A stretch of DNA of 64,000 bases from Flavobacteriales bacterium. GTDB taxonomy: Bacteria > Bacteroidota > Bacteroidia > UBA10329. Location: the NCBI GenBank assembly GCA_021739695.1, contig JAIPBM010000013.1, positions 1 through 64,000 on the forward strand, in the 5' to 3' direction. Under the pieces are notes generated by a model. It ran no database searches and was not told the DNA's origin. It was given only the letters and a program-made list of their open reading frames with translations. How positions within the stretch are numbered: the first letter of the stretch is position 1; each line of letters begins with the position of its first letter. Shown piece after piece: positions 1 to 9,987 of this stretch. Position numbers and translations under genes: made by a program.

Positions 1-1274
1 GTACTTGGATATGGATTTCCGACAAGATTATAGCCTCGGTTGAGTTCTGTTGTGCCTGTTCTGGTAAGACCAGTTTCGCTTTGGTTTCCCGTGTTGAACG
101 AAGAACCATTGAATGTAGTAGTTCCTGTACTTCCCATCCGTGCAATGTAGCCCTGACCTGCTTCCAATGGAATGGCTCCGAAAGTGAGTTGAGGATAGGT
201 CTGCGAGGACTCATCGTCAATCCAGAGCTTGTTGCCGCCTGCAATGTTGTAAGTGGCTGCCGTTGCATTAGGGATTGGACTGCTCACGTAGTAGAATACG
301 CCATTTGGGGTGCCTCCTCCAGAACCAGTCAGGTATTGCTCCATCTGAAACGAACCTGCCCCAGAAATGGCGCCTGTGGTGATCAGTGAGCCGATGCCCG
401 TTGCGTCCGCTTTTACGATGATGGTTCCTGCGTTGGCAGTTGTGCCACCCACCGTGAGTGCTTTCCCTGCATCAACGGTCAATGTTGCTCCGGTTTCTAT
501 GCTGATGTTGTTGCACATGGCTGGCGACCCTGGTCCCAACGTTACGTGGGGTTGGTTGCTCGGAGCTGATGGAATTGTGATATTATCACTTGCTGTCGGT
601 ATTTGGTCGGCACTCCAATTTGATGCTGTGTTCCAGTCTGTCGATGATGAGCCGTCCCATGTTCCAACAGAGGCTCCACACGTTATGGTCAGTGTGACTG
701 TAGACATACAGAAAAAATCGTTCGGAGAAAATTGTGAGTGTCCATCAGCCATTGATATGGTCCATACGCCTGCCGCATTTTCACCATCAAAACCACTTAA
801 CGGCTCAACAGGTTTGGCCGTGGTCCATGAACTCCAATCCCCTGAAATAATGCTTGCTGCATCATCATCAAATAACACGGTGTGTGTAGGAACTGTGGTA
901 AAAGACGACAGCGTATTTCCTAAACTCGGTTCAAAGTAATCCCACTTATCAAAAATCAGATCTACATTGGTTCCAGACGGAGATGTGATGCGCAAAGCAA
1001 GGTCTTCTTGCGTTGCATAAGGATCTCCAGCAGCGTTGCAATCAAGTGTACCACTTCCCATGTCAAGGGTGATTGAGATTTCAACTTCCGTCAATGAAGT
1101 GCATCCACCAAAGTCTCCACTTGTGAATGTGACGGTTCTTGATCCGCTCGAAGGTCCCGAGCTAACCGTTAAGGGTGTAGAATTGGTTTTGGAAACCTGA
1201 GCAATTGCGCTGTTAGTCGTTAGAGCCACTATAGCAGCGATAGCAAAGGCAAGACGGTTAGATTTTGACATCAT
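1..1274 (-). CDS. Secreted surface protein with P-domain-like N-terminus, 3' end outside window
   Basis: An open frame reads leftward from an ATG at 1274 to the window edge with no stop, about 424 codons. Residues 1-26 form a signal peptide (hydrophobic core, then NSAIAQ). Residues about 30-170 look like a proprotein-convertase P-domain, with a DLALRITSPSGT motif and an AAGVWTISMAD motif. After that comes a WDGSSSTDWNTASNWS segment and a beta-helix-like stretch common in Bacteroidota T9SS cargo. The expected C-terminal sorting domain would lie beyond the edge and cannot be checked. The ATG at 1271 is an equally possible start. Role is probably surface attachment or display, which is inference. 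Confidence 0.85.
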   Translation of the reverse strand, partial: MMSKSNRLAFAIAAIVALTTNSAIAQVSKTNSTPLTVSSGPSSGSRTVTFTSGDFGGCTSLTEVEISITLDMGSGTLDCNAAGDPYATQEDLALRITSPSGTNVDLIFDKWDYFEPSLGNTLSSFTTVPTHTVLFDDDAASIISGDWSSWTTAKPVEPLSGFDGENAAGVWTISMADGHSQFSPNDFFCMSTVTLTITCGASVGTWDGSSSTDWNTASNWSADQIPTASDNITIPSAPSNQPHVTLGPGSPAMCNNISIETGATLTVDAGKALTVGGTTANAGTIIVKADATGIGSLITTGAISGAGSFQMEQYLTGSGGGTPNGVFYYVSSPIPNATAATYNIAGGNKLWIDDESSQTYPQLTFGAIPLEAGQGYIARMGSTGTTTFNGSSFNTGNQSETGLTRTGTTELNRGYNLVGNPYPS

Positions 1275-1469
1275 GATTTTGGGATTGGTTTATACAGGAT
1301 TTTGCTGTCTATGATATGATACAAAATTGAACATAGACTTCCGAATTCTATCTATGATTCTGTTTAATGTATACCAACTGTAGACGCTTGTAAATGGTCA
1401 GATTGGGTAATTTGGGGGCGTAGACCGATGGTCTATTCATGCCGTGTACAACATGCTTTTCAAAACCCG

Positions 1470-3392
1470 ATGAACAATTCTATTGGTAAATATGTGACGC
1501 TAGCAGGTCTGTTCATTCTCTGCTCAATACGGATCAATGCTCAGCATAAAAGTGGTCTGACTTTAAAGGAGCGAGTAGATAGATTGAATGAACTGGCAGT
1601 TGAGCTTGCCAAAACCTCTCCTGAAAACGCCATGATATTCGGAGATAGCGCTAAAATTCTGGCCCGTCAAATTGACTATGCGGAAGGAATTGCGAATGCC
1701 AACCTCAACTTAGGAAACGCGCATACCAATGCAGATCGATATGATACCGCGTTCTACTTTCTGCGTGCTGCGCAACAGCAATTTGCCAAACTTCGCATGA
1801 CTGAACGCATAGCAAAGGTTGATAACCAAATGGGGCTTACGTTTCAGCACAATGGCGTGTATGACAGTGCTGTATCCTATTTCAATAAGGCATTGGACCT
1901 ATACACGTCTATTCGAGAACAACAAGGAATTGCCAGTGCATGCAATAATCTTGGAAATACCTATATGTTCAAGGGTCAGAACAAGCTGGCGCTCCAGTAT
2001 TTGGAAAGAGCGTTGGCACTGAGAAGGAAGATCGGGAATGCTGACACCACATCGAGTTTTATGAATTTGGGCATCGTGCAAATGCAACTTGGTAACTTCC
2101 CAGCGTCTCTGAATCTATATCTGACAGCTCTAAATACATTTTCAGCCTTAAAAGACAGTTTCAATATCATTCAGGTACATTCTAACCTCGGCATCTTATA
2201 TCAGAAAATGCTTGAGTATGATAAGGCTGAGGCGAGCTTTGAACTTGCGTTGGCCTATCAGGAAAAGATGGGGTTCAAACTCAGCGCTAATAAAACGCAC
2301 AATAATCTTGGACAGCTGTTTTTCAGTGAGAACAGAGCGGAAGAGGGGTTTGAACATTTTCATAAGTCGCTCGACATTCTACAGGAAATAAAATCTGATC
2401 AGGACCTCTGGACACCACTGCTCAACATTGGATACTACCATCGGGAGTTAGGGAACTACGACAAGGCGATCGAATATCTTACGCAGGCTTTCATATCAAG
2501 TGAAAAAACGAAAAGCAGGGAGGGCAAATGTCTAACCACTATCCATCTTGCGTTGACCTATAAGGACCTTAACGATTTTGACAAGGCCACGTACTACTCT
2601 GAAAAGAGTCTAGAATTCGCAGATGTTGGTATTCCACCATCGACCAAAGAATATATACTGTACTCCATCCACGAGATCTATGACGCCAAAGGCAATTCTA
2701 AAAAAGCACTCGAATACTTCAAGGAGTACACTGCTCTAAAAGATAGTGTGCTCAATGAGCACAAATTGAATCAGCTTATTGAGCTTCAGACCCTCTACGG
2801 ACTGAACCTGAAAGAAAAAGAAATAGAGCAGCTGCAACTTAAATCTGAACAAGCCGATCTGAGGTCAAATGTGCTTTGGGTTTCGTTGGTCTTAGTTTTG
2901 CTTCTTTCTGGGCTGACCGTGCTTTTGTTCAGGAGCAGACTCAAAATTCAAAATGCCAACAACCGCGTGCTGGAAGCAAACGCAAGTGTTTTGGCCAATC
3001 AGATCTTGCTTAAGTCTGAACTTTTAGAAGAGCTGAAGCAGAAAATGGAACAATTGAAATCTGCTGGTACAAAAGCAAGCAAATCACAGTTTTTCAACAT
3101 CATCAGGTTGCTGGAAACAAGCATCAAATTTGAAGATGACTGGAGTACTTTCTCAAAGACTTTGAAAGAAGTTGACCCTAGTTTTTTTGACCGTTTAGGA
3201 AAAGAATTCCCCGATTTGACCAATAGTGAGATCCGACTGATCGCTTTGATTCGATTACGATTGACCAATAAAGAAATTTCCAACATTATTCACGTTGAGC
3301 CGAACAGCGTAAAGCAAAGTCGTTATCGGCTGAAGAAAAAACTTGGCCTTGCACTGAATCACGATCTGGCCAAGTTTATTTACGAATTTTAA
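1470..3392 (+). CDS. TPR-repeat membrane protein with C-terminal LuxR-like HTH
   Basis: The start at 1470 is preferred over an in-frame ATG at 1428 because it puts a normal signal peptide (ending RINAQ) at the N-terminus; the product is 640 aa. Residues about 50-400 hold a row of tetratricopeptide repeats of the type with alternating NLGN and YDKA motifs. A coiled coil lies at about 425-465 and one strong membrane helix at about 467-487. A second coiled coil is followed by a helix-turn-helix at about 575-635 (LTNSEIRLIALIRLRLTNKEIS). This periplasmic-TPR, membrane helix, cytoplasmic-HTH layout is common in Bacteroidota and suggests a sensor or regulator, target unknown. It stands alone, divergent from the gene to its left. 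Confidence 0.85.
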   Translation: MNNSIGKYVTLAGLFILCSIRINAQHKSGLTLKERVDRLNELAVELAKTSPENAMIFGDSAKILARQIDYAEGIANANLNLGNAHTNADRYDTAFYFLRAAQQQFAKLRMTERIAKVDNQMGLTFQHNGVYDSAVSYFNKALDLYTSIREQQGIASACNNLGNTYMFKGQNKLALQYLERALALRRKIGNADTTSSFMNLGIVQMQLGNFPASLNLYLTALNTFSALKDSFNIIQVHSNLGILYQKMLEYDKAEASFELALAYQEKMGFKLSANKTHNNLGQLFFSENRAEEGFEHFHKSLDILQEIKSDQDLWTPLLNIGYYHRELGNYDKAIEYLTQAFISSEKTKSREGKCLTTIHLALTYKDLNDFDKATYYSEKSLEFADVGIPPSTKEYILYSIHEIYDAKGNSKKALEYFKEYTALKDSVLNEHKLNQLIELQTLYGLNLKEKEIEQLQLKSEQADLRSNVLWVSLVLVLLLSGLTVLLFRSRLKIQNANNRVLEANASVLANQILLKSELLEELKQKMEQLKSAGTKASKSQFFNIIRLLETSIKFEDDWSTFSKTLKEVDPSFFDRLGKEFPDLTNSEIRLIALIRLRLTNKEISNIIHVEPNSVKQSRYRLKKKLGLALNHDLAKFIYEF

Positions 3393-4305
3393 CACGCTCC
3401 TACTTCCACTACTTTAGAGGGTTCAGCTTTTTGATTACGGTTGCTTCAAGATTACCAGCTGGTCCGAAGTTCATTATCACCATGCTGATCTCATTGCCAC
3501 TTTTTTGATCTGGGGTTTGAAGTATGTTGTTTCCATTTTCATATCGATGAATTTCAAGGTGTAGGCTGCAAGTGGTGCGTGATGCGGCATGCACCTACCG
3601 TGGCTAGTTAAATAAGTACGCGGTGTGCGCAGTCCCTTTTTCGGTTCCGACACGGATGATGTAAAAGCCAACGTTCATGTTCAATCCAATAGTGGGTCTA
3701 GTAGCTTTCAGGTTGAATCTGCAAAGGATGCGTCTAATCCTATTCATCATCTGAAGGTTTCCATTTGAGCTGTAAATCCTAGAGCCGACCTCCATCATAT
3801 CTTACACCGACTGTCGATAAATCCTCGCTAATTCAATCACAGTACTTATGATTCTTGTCAATCCCAATAAAATTGTGATTCTAGTTTGATGACTTCTAAG
3901 TTTGAAATAGGTAAAGCACTAATGCATAGTTCGAAGTGAGGATGTCAAATCTATCTAAAGCCTAGAAATTTGTCCGCTTGGTTCCACCACACACTAGGCT
4001 GGTCTGGGACCGGCCTTTGGGATATTTGCGAAACCCTGCTATGAAGCAATTTATCTCAAGCAAGTTCTTTCAGGCGAGCATGCATTCCGATTTATTTGTT
4101 CAATTCAGTACTTTGAGAAAAAACCGCTAAAACCCTTTTCACAGTTGTCAAATGTTTCAGAGACTGCTGAAATTGGCATTTAGACCTAAAGATCCTCCTA
4201 CATAGTAATTTCGGCTCTTCAGAAGAAAACAGTTTGTCCATTCATTTTGGCAGTACGTCTATTTGATGAGGCAGTACTGGTTTTGAACTGGATTTTTGAG
4301 CCGAT
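3393..4305. other. Gene-poor stretch of about 0.9 kb
   Basis: No convincing intact gene is seen on either strand. The minus strand at 3604-3798 carries a probable decayed T9SS sorting domain (listed separately). The rest is AT-rich with only short frames. The right end must hold the promoter of the efflux operon starting at 4306, but no clear Bacteroidota -33/-7 boxes stood out. Confidence 0.5.
3604..3798 (-). pseudogene. Remnant of a T9SS C-terminal sorting domain
   Basis: The minus-strand frame ends with residues that fit the sorting-domain pattern: RIYSSNGNLQ (the usual xVYxxxGxxV strand), a spacer, IGLNMNVGFYIIRV (the usual IDLSxLPxGxYxVxV), and a short tail before the stop. No signal peptide or passenger domain lies upstream in the same frame, so only the last 60 or so codons of a former secreted protein seem to remain. 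The fit is by eye and some strands are poor, so this could be chance. Confidence 0.4.
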
Positions 4306-5634
4306 ATGTGGAAATCGGAACAAATATCTAGGGCCATTTGTATTGCTGTATTGCTTTCCATAGCGACAAGTTGCGCAATGGGTCAAGAACGACAAACGTG
4401 GTCGTTGAAGGATTGCATCACCCATGCCCTTCAGCACAACATCAGCGTAAAGGATGCCGAACTGGCGCAAGATGCTTCCGAAATCGACCTGAAACAATCC
4501 AAATGGCAGCGGATGCCGAACTTATCAGGTAGTGCCTCTCAAAGCCTTACTAACGGAAATAGCATTGACCCGATAACGAGCGATTACGTGACCAAACAGA
4601 TTCACTCAACAAGTGTCGGACTTAGTTCTCAATTAACGCTCTATCAAGGGAGCAAGCTTGCTAACCAGATCAAACAGAATAAGTTGCTACTTGAACAGAA
4701 CTCATTCTACGTTCAAGAGGCCAAGAACAGCATTATACTTAGCATAACGGAAGCCTTTGTGCAGGCTATGTACAATTGGGAAAGCATTGGAATTGCCCAA
4801 GATGCTCTTGCTATTTCGGAAAAGCAGCTTGAGAGCGCTAGAATCCGATATGAGGCAGGCGCAACGGCTTCAAAGGATTTTGTTGATGCACAATCGCAAC
4901 TGGCAACTTCAAAATACAACCTGATAAACGCCAGGAACAATTACGAAATGCAAATACTGACCCTCAAGCAATTGTTGGAGTTGGAGCCCGGAACGCCATT
5001 TGAAATTGCAGATGCTGATCTTGAAAACACCGAAGTGGCACTTATACCTAAAGTGATAGACGTTTATCAGAAGGCGTTGGGAAGCAGGCCAGAGATCCGA
5101 TCGTCTGAGGTGAATATTGCAGTCAACGAAAAAGGATTGGCAATCGCAAAGGGATCGTATCTGCCAACCCTCGCGCTTTCGGGAAGTTTGGGAACTGGCT
5201 ATACCAGCACACAGAATCTGAGTTTCATCGATCAGTTCGATTTCAATTTCAATCAACGGGCAACAGTTTCTCTCAGCGTTCCGATCTATAATCGTCACAA
5301 CACAAAATATCAGGTGCAAACCGCAAAAGTCAACATTGAACGGGCCAAACTGAAAAAGGCAACGGCCGAGAAAGCCCTTTTCAGAAACGTAGAGACTGCT
5401 TGGCAGAATGCCACAGCATCACAAGAAAAACTGATCGCTGCAAAAGCAGCCCTTGTAGCTGCCAAGGCTGCTTACGACCTCTCAAAAAAACAGCAGGAAC
5501 TGGGTTCACTCAGCACCTTCGATCTTGGCGTTGCGCAGAATACGTACACCAATGCCGAACAAAATGTGGTACAGGCCAAATACCTGACCATTCTATACAC
5601 GCAACTACTCGATTTCTATCAGAATCAACAATAG
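4306..5634 (+). CDS. TolC-family outer-membrane efflux protein
   Basis: The 442-aa product has an N-terminal signal sequence ending near CAMGQ, then the TolC opening motif WSLKDCITHALQHNISVKDAEL. Two OEP repeats follow, each with long Ala/Gln-rich helices (ARIRYEAGATASKDFVDAQSQLATSKYNL and the matching late helix QQELGSLSTFDLGVAQNTYTNAEQNVVQAK, here abbreviated). Length is usual for the family. It would form the outer-membrane channel of the tripartite pump whose adaptor, ATPase and permease follow. It is 12 bp upstream of the adaptor gene, so co-transcription is likely. Confidence 0.92.
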   Translation: MWKSEQISRAICIAVLLSIATSCAMGQERQTWSLKDCITHALQHNISVKDAELAQDASEIDLKQSKWQRMPNLSGSASQSLTNGNSIDPITSDYVTKQIHSTSVGLSSQLTLYQGSKLANQIKQNKLLLEQNSFYVQEAKNSIILSITEAFVQAMYNWESIGIAQDALAISEKQLESARIRYEAGATASKDFVDAQSQLATSKYNLINARNNYEMQILTLKQLLELEPGTPFEIADADLENTEVALIPKVIDVYQKALGSRPEIRSSEVNIAVNEKGLAIAKGSYLPTLALSGSLGTGYTSTQNLSFIDQFDFNFNQRATVSLSVPIYNRHNTKYQVQTAKVNIERAKLKKATAEKALFRNVETAWQNATASQEKLIAAKAALVAAKAAYDLSKKQQELGSLSTFDLGVAQNTYTNAEQNVVQAKYLTILYTQLLDFYQNQQ

Positions 5635-5646
5635 ACCATTCTCACA

Positions 5647-6972
5647 ATGAACTACAGGATACTTAGAATTGTAATCGGCAGCATCGCGATTATCGCAGCT
5701 GTCATTTTCTGCTACTTCTATTTCTCGGACAGTGCGGCAAACGAAGTTCAAGTGGAAACTCTTGTGGTGGAAAAAGGAAGTGTGGCCAAGGTTGTTACCG
5801 CAACGGGAACCGTGCAGCCGATCACACAAGTGGAAGTAGGAACGCAGGTATCAGGAGTTGTGGAGAAGATTTATGTTGACTTCAACAGCCAAGTAAAGGC
5901 CGGGCAACTATTGGCAGAATTAGATAAGGTGAACTTGGAGGCTGCACTTCTTCAGTCTCAGGCCAGCTATGACAATATCGTGAACGAACGCAACTATCTG
6001 CAAGGCATCCACGACCGCCAGAAAACACTCTACGACCGCCAATTGCTCAGTCAGTCCGACTACGACCAAGCGCTATATAATCTGAACAATGCCAAAAGCT
6101 CAGTCATACAGCGCGAGTCTGATCTTCAAAGGGCAAAAACAAACTTGGGATATGCAAAGATATATTCGCCCATTTCAGGCGTTGTGCTCTCCAAGAATGT
6201 GGATGAGGGACAAACCGTTGCGGCAAGTTACAGCACTCCTACCTTGTTCACCATTGCGCAAGACCTCAAACAGATGCAGGTAGAGGCAGATGTGGATGAG
6301 GCCGACATAGGCCAGGTGATTGAGGGTCAACGTGTGAGTTTTACGGTTGATGCCTACCAAGGAGAAGAATTTACTGGAAAGGTGACTCAGGTGAGATTGA
6401 ATCCGACCACCACTTCGAACGTGGTCACCTACACGGTGGTGATACGGGCTGAAAATCCAGAATTGAAATTAAAACCGGGACTTACGGCTGTCGTTTCCAT
6501 CTACACCCTTGAACTGAACGACATTTTGACCATTCAATCCAAGGTGGTCAATTTTCAGCCCGATATAGACTTGATTGTGCAGTACCGCAATCAACACGGA
6601 ATTGTATCCGAGATGCCTGATAAGATTCCCCCACTGGGAAAAGATGGCAAGAAACCGGAGGGAATGCCTGAAGGATTTTTCCCGATGGGAAAAACGAGCA
6701 AAAGGCCAGACGGGAAAATGCCCGAAGGGTTCCCTCCCTTGCCAAACGGTAGTAAGATGGTGTGGAAGCTTGAGAATGGAGACATTAGGCCAAGCCCTGT
6801 CACGCTTGGGGCAAGCGATGGCATAAACGTAGAAATTCTTTCGGGTTTACTGGAAGGAGATACGGTTATTTTCAGCATGAAATCCATCAGCAACGAAGCC
6901 TCAGGACCAGCAGGCCCTGATGCCGCCAGCAGTCCGTTCGTGCCGAAGATGCCAGGTGGAAAACGCAAATAG
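5647..6972 (+). CDS. MacA/HlyD-type periplasmic adaptor with a Pro/Gly/Met-rich insert
   Basis: The 441-aa product starts with one membrane helix (residues about 5-27). The biotinyl-lipoyl-like half motifs VTATGTVQPITQVEVG and YSPISGVVLSKNVDEGQTV flank a coiled-coil hairpin at about 95-165, and a beta-barrel domain follows. This is the MacA arrangement for a MacB-type ABC exporter. Residues about 300-375, between the barrel and the membrane-proximal domain, are unusual: repeated PEGMPEGFFPMGK and MPEGFPPLPNG units rich in Pro, Gly and Met. The gene ends 1 bp before the ATPase start codon at 6974. Substrate cannot be told from sequence. Confidence 0.9.
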   Translation: MNYRILRIVIGSIAIIAAVIFCYFYFSDSAANEVQVETLVVEKGSVAKVVTATGTVQPITQVEVGTQVSGVVEKIYVDFNSQVKAGQLLAELDKVNLEAALLQSQASYDNIVNERNYLQGIHDRQKTLYDRQLLSQSDYDQALYNLNNAKSSVIQRESDLQRAKTNLGYAKIYSPISGVVLSKNVDEGQTVAASYSTPTLFTIAQDLKQMQVEADVDEADIGQVIEGQRVSFTVDAYQGEEFTGKVTQVRLNPTTTSNVVTYTVVIRAENPELKLKPGLTAVVSIYTLELNDILTIQSKVVNFQPDIDLIVQYRNQHGIVSEMPDKIPPLGKDGKKPEGMPEGFFPMGKTSKRPDGKMPEGFPPLPNGSKMVWKLENGDIRPSPVTLGASDGINVEILSGLLEGDTVIFSMKSISNEASGPAGPDAASSPFVPKMPGGKRK

Positions 6973-6973
6973 C

Positions 6974-7717
6974 ATGGTAAAGACCATCGTTCAAATAGAA
7001 GACCTACGAAGGTCATTTGTCATGGGCAATGAGACCGTTCATGCGTTGAAAGGAGTTTCCCTCCGCATTGAAGAAGGGGAATTCGTTACCATAATGGGTT
7101 CGAGCGGTTCTGGAAAAAGCACATTGCTCAATATTCTTGGATGCCTGGACAAGCCGACATCAGGGAGTTACCTGATTGATGGCATGCCAATGAACGAGCA
7201 GAGCAAGAATCAATTGGCCGAGATCAGGAACAAAAAACTGGGTTTCATCTTTCAGTCTTACAACCTACTTCCGCGCACCACGGCTATAGAAAATGTTGAA
7301 CTTCCGTTGTTCTACAACAGTTCTATAAGCAGTTCAGAGCGAAGAAAAAGAGCCATCGATGCATTGGAAAGTGTTGGACTTTCGGATAGATTGGACCACA
7401 CGCCAGCCCAACTTTCGGGCGGACAGCAACAGCGTGTGGCAATTGCCCGTTCATTGGTAAATGACCCAGTGGTCATATTTGCCGATGAAGCAACGGGGAA
7501 TCTTGACACGCGCACTTCGTACGAGATCATGGCACTATTCCAAGATCTTAATAAACGTGGGAAGACCATCATTTTTGTCACTCACGAACCTGATATTGCC
7601 GCATTTAGCAAGCGCACCATCGTGCTCAAAGATGGCCACATCATTAAAGATGAGCTCAATCCGAAAATCCTCGTGGCGGCAGAATCCTTGGCATCAATGC
7701 CTATAGACGAAGACTGA
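6974..7717 (+). CDS. MacB/LolD-type ABC transporter ATP-binding protein
   Basis: The start at 6974 is chosen because translation MVKTIVQIEDL begins the ABC fold; the longer frame from 6920 overlaps the adaptor. The 247-aa product shows Walker A (GSSGSGKST near residue 40), Q-loop, signature LSGGQQQRVAIARS, Walker B VVIFADEATGNLD and the switch His in FVTHEP. It is the separate-subunit form usual in Bacteroidota, paired with the FtsX-type permease that begins 2 bp later. Together they would power export or outer-membrane lipoprotein-like trafficking; with the MacA and TolC genes upstream, efflux is the better inference. Confidence 0.93.
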   Translation: MVKTIVQIEDLRRSFVMGNETVHALKGVSLRIEEGEFVTIMGSSGSGKSTLLNILGCLDKPTSGSYLIDGMPMNEQSKNQLAEIRNKKLGFIFQSYNLLPRTTAIENVELPLFYNSSISSSERRKRAIDALESVGLSDRLDHTPAQLSGGQQQRVAIARSLVNDPVVIFADEATGNLDTRTSYEIMALFQDLNKRGKTIIFVTHEPDIAAFSKRTIVLKDGHIIKDELNPKILVAAESLASMPIDED

Positions 7718-7718
7718 T

Positions 7719-8939
7719 ATGCGTGTACTCAACCTGCTGAAAATAGCTTTCAAGGCCATCCTGCTGAATAAGGTCCGATCATTGCTCACCATGCTGGGCA
7801 TTATCATTGGTGTGGCATCTGTCATTGCCATGTTGGCTATCGGAGAAGGCTCCAAGGCCAGCATCCGTTCGCAGATTTCGAGCATGGGTTCAAACATGAT
7901 AACCATCAGAGCAGGAGCAGATATGCGCGGTGGTGTACGAATGAGTGGCAGTGATATGCAATCGTTGACCTTATCAGACCTAAAACTCATTGAAGAGGAG
8001 GCCACCTTGATTAGCTCCATCTCTCCGCAGGTTTCGGGAAACGGACAGGCCATCAGAGGGGCAAACAACTGGCCAACATCCATCTATGGCGTCTCGACTG
8101 AATACGTGACCATCAAGACCTTGGAAATGACAGATGGAAATATGTTCACAGACAAAGAAGTGCAATCTGCCGCCAAAGTGGCCGTCATTGGACAAACGGT
8201 GAGGGAAAACCTGTTTTCGGATGGAGAAGATCCGGTTGGGCAGACCATCCGTTACGGCAACATTCCATTTAGGATTATTGGCGTATTGAGCCCAAAGGGC
8301 GAGAACACATTCGGACAGGATCAAGACGATGTGATTCTTGCGCCTTACACCGCAGTTCAAAAACGCATTCTTGCAATCGATTATCTACACTCCATTTTGG
8401 CATCGGCCAAAAGCGAAGAAGATGCACCCGCAGCAGTTGAAGAAGTGAGCGAGATTCTTCGGAAATCTCACAAACTGTCAGATTATGATGCAGATGACTT
8501 CAACGTCATGTCAATGGAAGAACTCATTGCCACATTCAGTTCAACCACTGAAATGCTGACCGTTCTGTTGGTGGCCATTGCGGGTATTTCACTTCTCATT
8601 GGTGGAATCGGAATTATGAATATCATGTACGTTTCGGTCAAAGAACGTACGCGGGAGATCGGTCTGAGATTGGCCGTTGGTGGAAAAGAAACGGACATTC
8701 TGATGCAGTTTCTTATCGAGGCCGTGATGATAAGTATAACAGGCGGGGTTTTAGGTGTCATTATAGGTCTTGGCGCAACATTCGCGATTGAGAACATCTT
8801 GAATTGGCCCATAGTTGTAACTGCGAATTCCATCATCATTTCGTTTACAGTTTGCGCCATCACAGGTATTTTTTTCGGTTGGTACCCCGCTAGAAAAGCA
8901 TCTTCACTGGATCCTATAGTAGCTTTACGATATGAGTAA
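7719..8939 (+). CDS. MacB/FtsX-type ABC transporter permease
   Basis: The 406-aa product begins with a MacB periplasmic core layout: an amphipathic start (LLKIAFKAILLNKVRSLLTML), first membrane helix about 18-42, a large periplasmic domain about 45-270, and three C-terminal helices about 280-395. The FtsX signature runs GISLLIGGIGIMNIMYVSVKERTREIG. The end PARKASSLDPIVALRYE is the typical MacB tail. It overlaps the histidine kinase gene by 8 bp, tying the pump to its likely regulator. Confidence 0.93.
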   Translation: MRVLNLLKIAFKAILLNKVRSLLTMLGIIIGVASVIAMLAIGEGSKASIRSQISSMGSNMITIRAGADMRGGVRMSGSDMQSLTLSDLKLIEEEATLISSISPQVSGNGQAIRGANNWPTSIYGVSTEYVTIKTLEMTDGNMFTDKEVQSAAKVAVIGQTVRENLFSDGEDPVGQTIRYGNIPFRIIGVLSPKGENTFGQDQDDVILAPYTAVQKRILAIDYLHSILASAKSEEDAPAAVEEVSEILRKSHKLSDYDADDFNVMSMEELIATFSSTTEMLTVLLVAIAGISLLIGGIGIMNIMYVSVKERTREIGLRLAVGGKETDILMQFLIEAVMISITGGVLGVIIGLGATFAIENILNWPIVVTANSIIISFTVCAITGIFFGWYPARKASSLDPIVALRYE

Positions 8940-9987
8940 ACATGTGATCTCCAAAAAACAATACGGCACAATTCTGCTTCACCTCATGGTATGGGGCGTG
9001 CTGTTTGCCCTTCCTTATTTCATAGCGATTGGTAATGATAGGATGATGGACAGTTTCTTGAAACGTTCTTGGACCCCATTGGTTTTCTATGCCGTCCTGT
9101 TCTACTCCAACTACCTGTATTTGCTGGACGAATTCCTGTTTCGGAAAAAGACATACCTGTATATTCTTATCAATGCAGGGCTCATCCTACTGGCGATCTT
9201 CTTGGATGAACAACTGAAACCCTATTCCTTCAGCAACGAAATGCCGATGCGGCCCATGGGCGATGGAGATGGCCCAAGACCGCCCTTTCGAATGTTCATA
9301 CTTTTGGATGTCATACGGTTCGGTGTTCCTGTTCTCGTGTCCGTTGCCGCCAAAACCACCTCCCGTTGGATGAAGCTGGAAACAGAACGGATGGACACGG
9401 AAAACTCCAAACTGCAATCGGACCTGCAGAACCTACGCTATCAGATACAACCCCACTTTTTCTTCAACTCGCTCAATAACATCTATTCGCTGGTGGATAT
9501 ATCTCCGGAAGACGCAAAAAAAACCATTCACACCTTGGGTAAATTGATGCGGTACCTCTTATATGATACAGACACGGAAACCGTTGGACTCAATCAGGAA
9601 ATTGATTTTTTGACCAAATATGTGGAACTGATGAAACTGCGGTCATCAGAAAAGACCACCATTCAGTACACTTTTCCAACGGGGCATCATGATGTTCAAA
9701 TTGCGCCACTACTGTTCATTTCTCTTGTTGAAAATGCCTTCAAACATGGAGTTTCGGCCAATCAGCCATCGCTCATTTCGTTCGTGATGAAAGTGGACAA
9801 TGATCAACTTGTTTTCACTTCTATCAATAGTAATTTTCCAAAAGAAACCAGCGATAAGAGCGGTTCGGGAATTGGGCTTCATAACCTGAGACAACGACTT
9901 CAACTCCTTTATCCAAATAGGAACGAACTCAACACAAAACAGGAGCAAGATACCTTCATGGCCACACTTAAGATCAATCTAGTATAA
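8932..9987 (+). CDS. LytS-family sensor histidine kinase
   Basis: The 351-aa product has four predicted membrane helices in residues about 12-142, then a short coiled coil and a His_kinase (PF06580-type) domain. The phosphoacceptor is His175 in QIQPHFFFNSLNN. The ATP-binding part shows LVENAFKHG (N box) and GSGIGLHNLRQRL (G box). Between helices three and four, residues 103-120 are Met/Pro/Gly-rich (EMPMRPMGDGDGPRPPF), a candidate periplasmic sensing loop. It overlaps the permease by 8 bp and shares one base with the response regulator gene (TAATG), so the three are probably translationally coupled. Confidence 0.93.
   Translation: MSKHVISKKQYGTILLHLMVWGVLFALPYFIAIGNDRMMDSFLKRSWTPLVFYAVLFYSNYLYLLDEFLFRKKTYLYILINAGLILLAIFLDEQLKPYSFSNEMPMRPMGDGDGPRPPFRMFILLDVIRFGVPVLVSVAAKTTSRWMKLETERMDTENSKLQSDLQNLRYQIQPHFFFNSLNNIYSLVDISPEDAKKTIHTLGKLMRYLLYDTDTETVGLNQEIDFLTKYVELMKLRSSEKTTIQYTFPTGHHDVQIAPLLFISLVENAFKHGVSANQPSLISFVMKVDNDQLVFTSINSNFPKETSDKSGSGIGLHNLRQRLQLLYPNRNELNTKQEQDTFMATLKINLV

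Noticed and set aside
3409-3594. 61-aa minus-strand frame ending NPLK
   Set aside because: No motif or homology seen; adjacent to a decayed region and probably chance.
3964-4015. Possible third copy of the palindromic repeat
   Set aside because: TTTGTCCGCTTGGTTCCACCA is close to the repeat start, but the arms and second hairpin are not kept; too weak to call.
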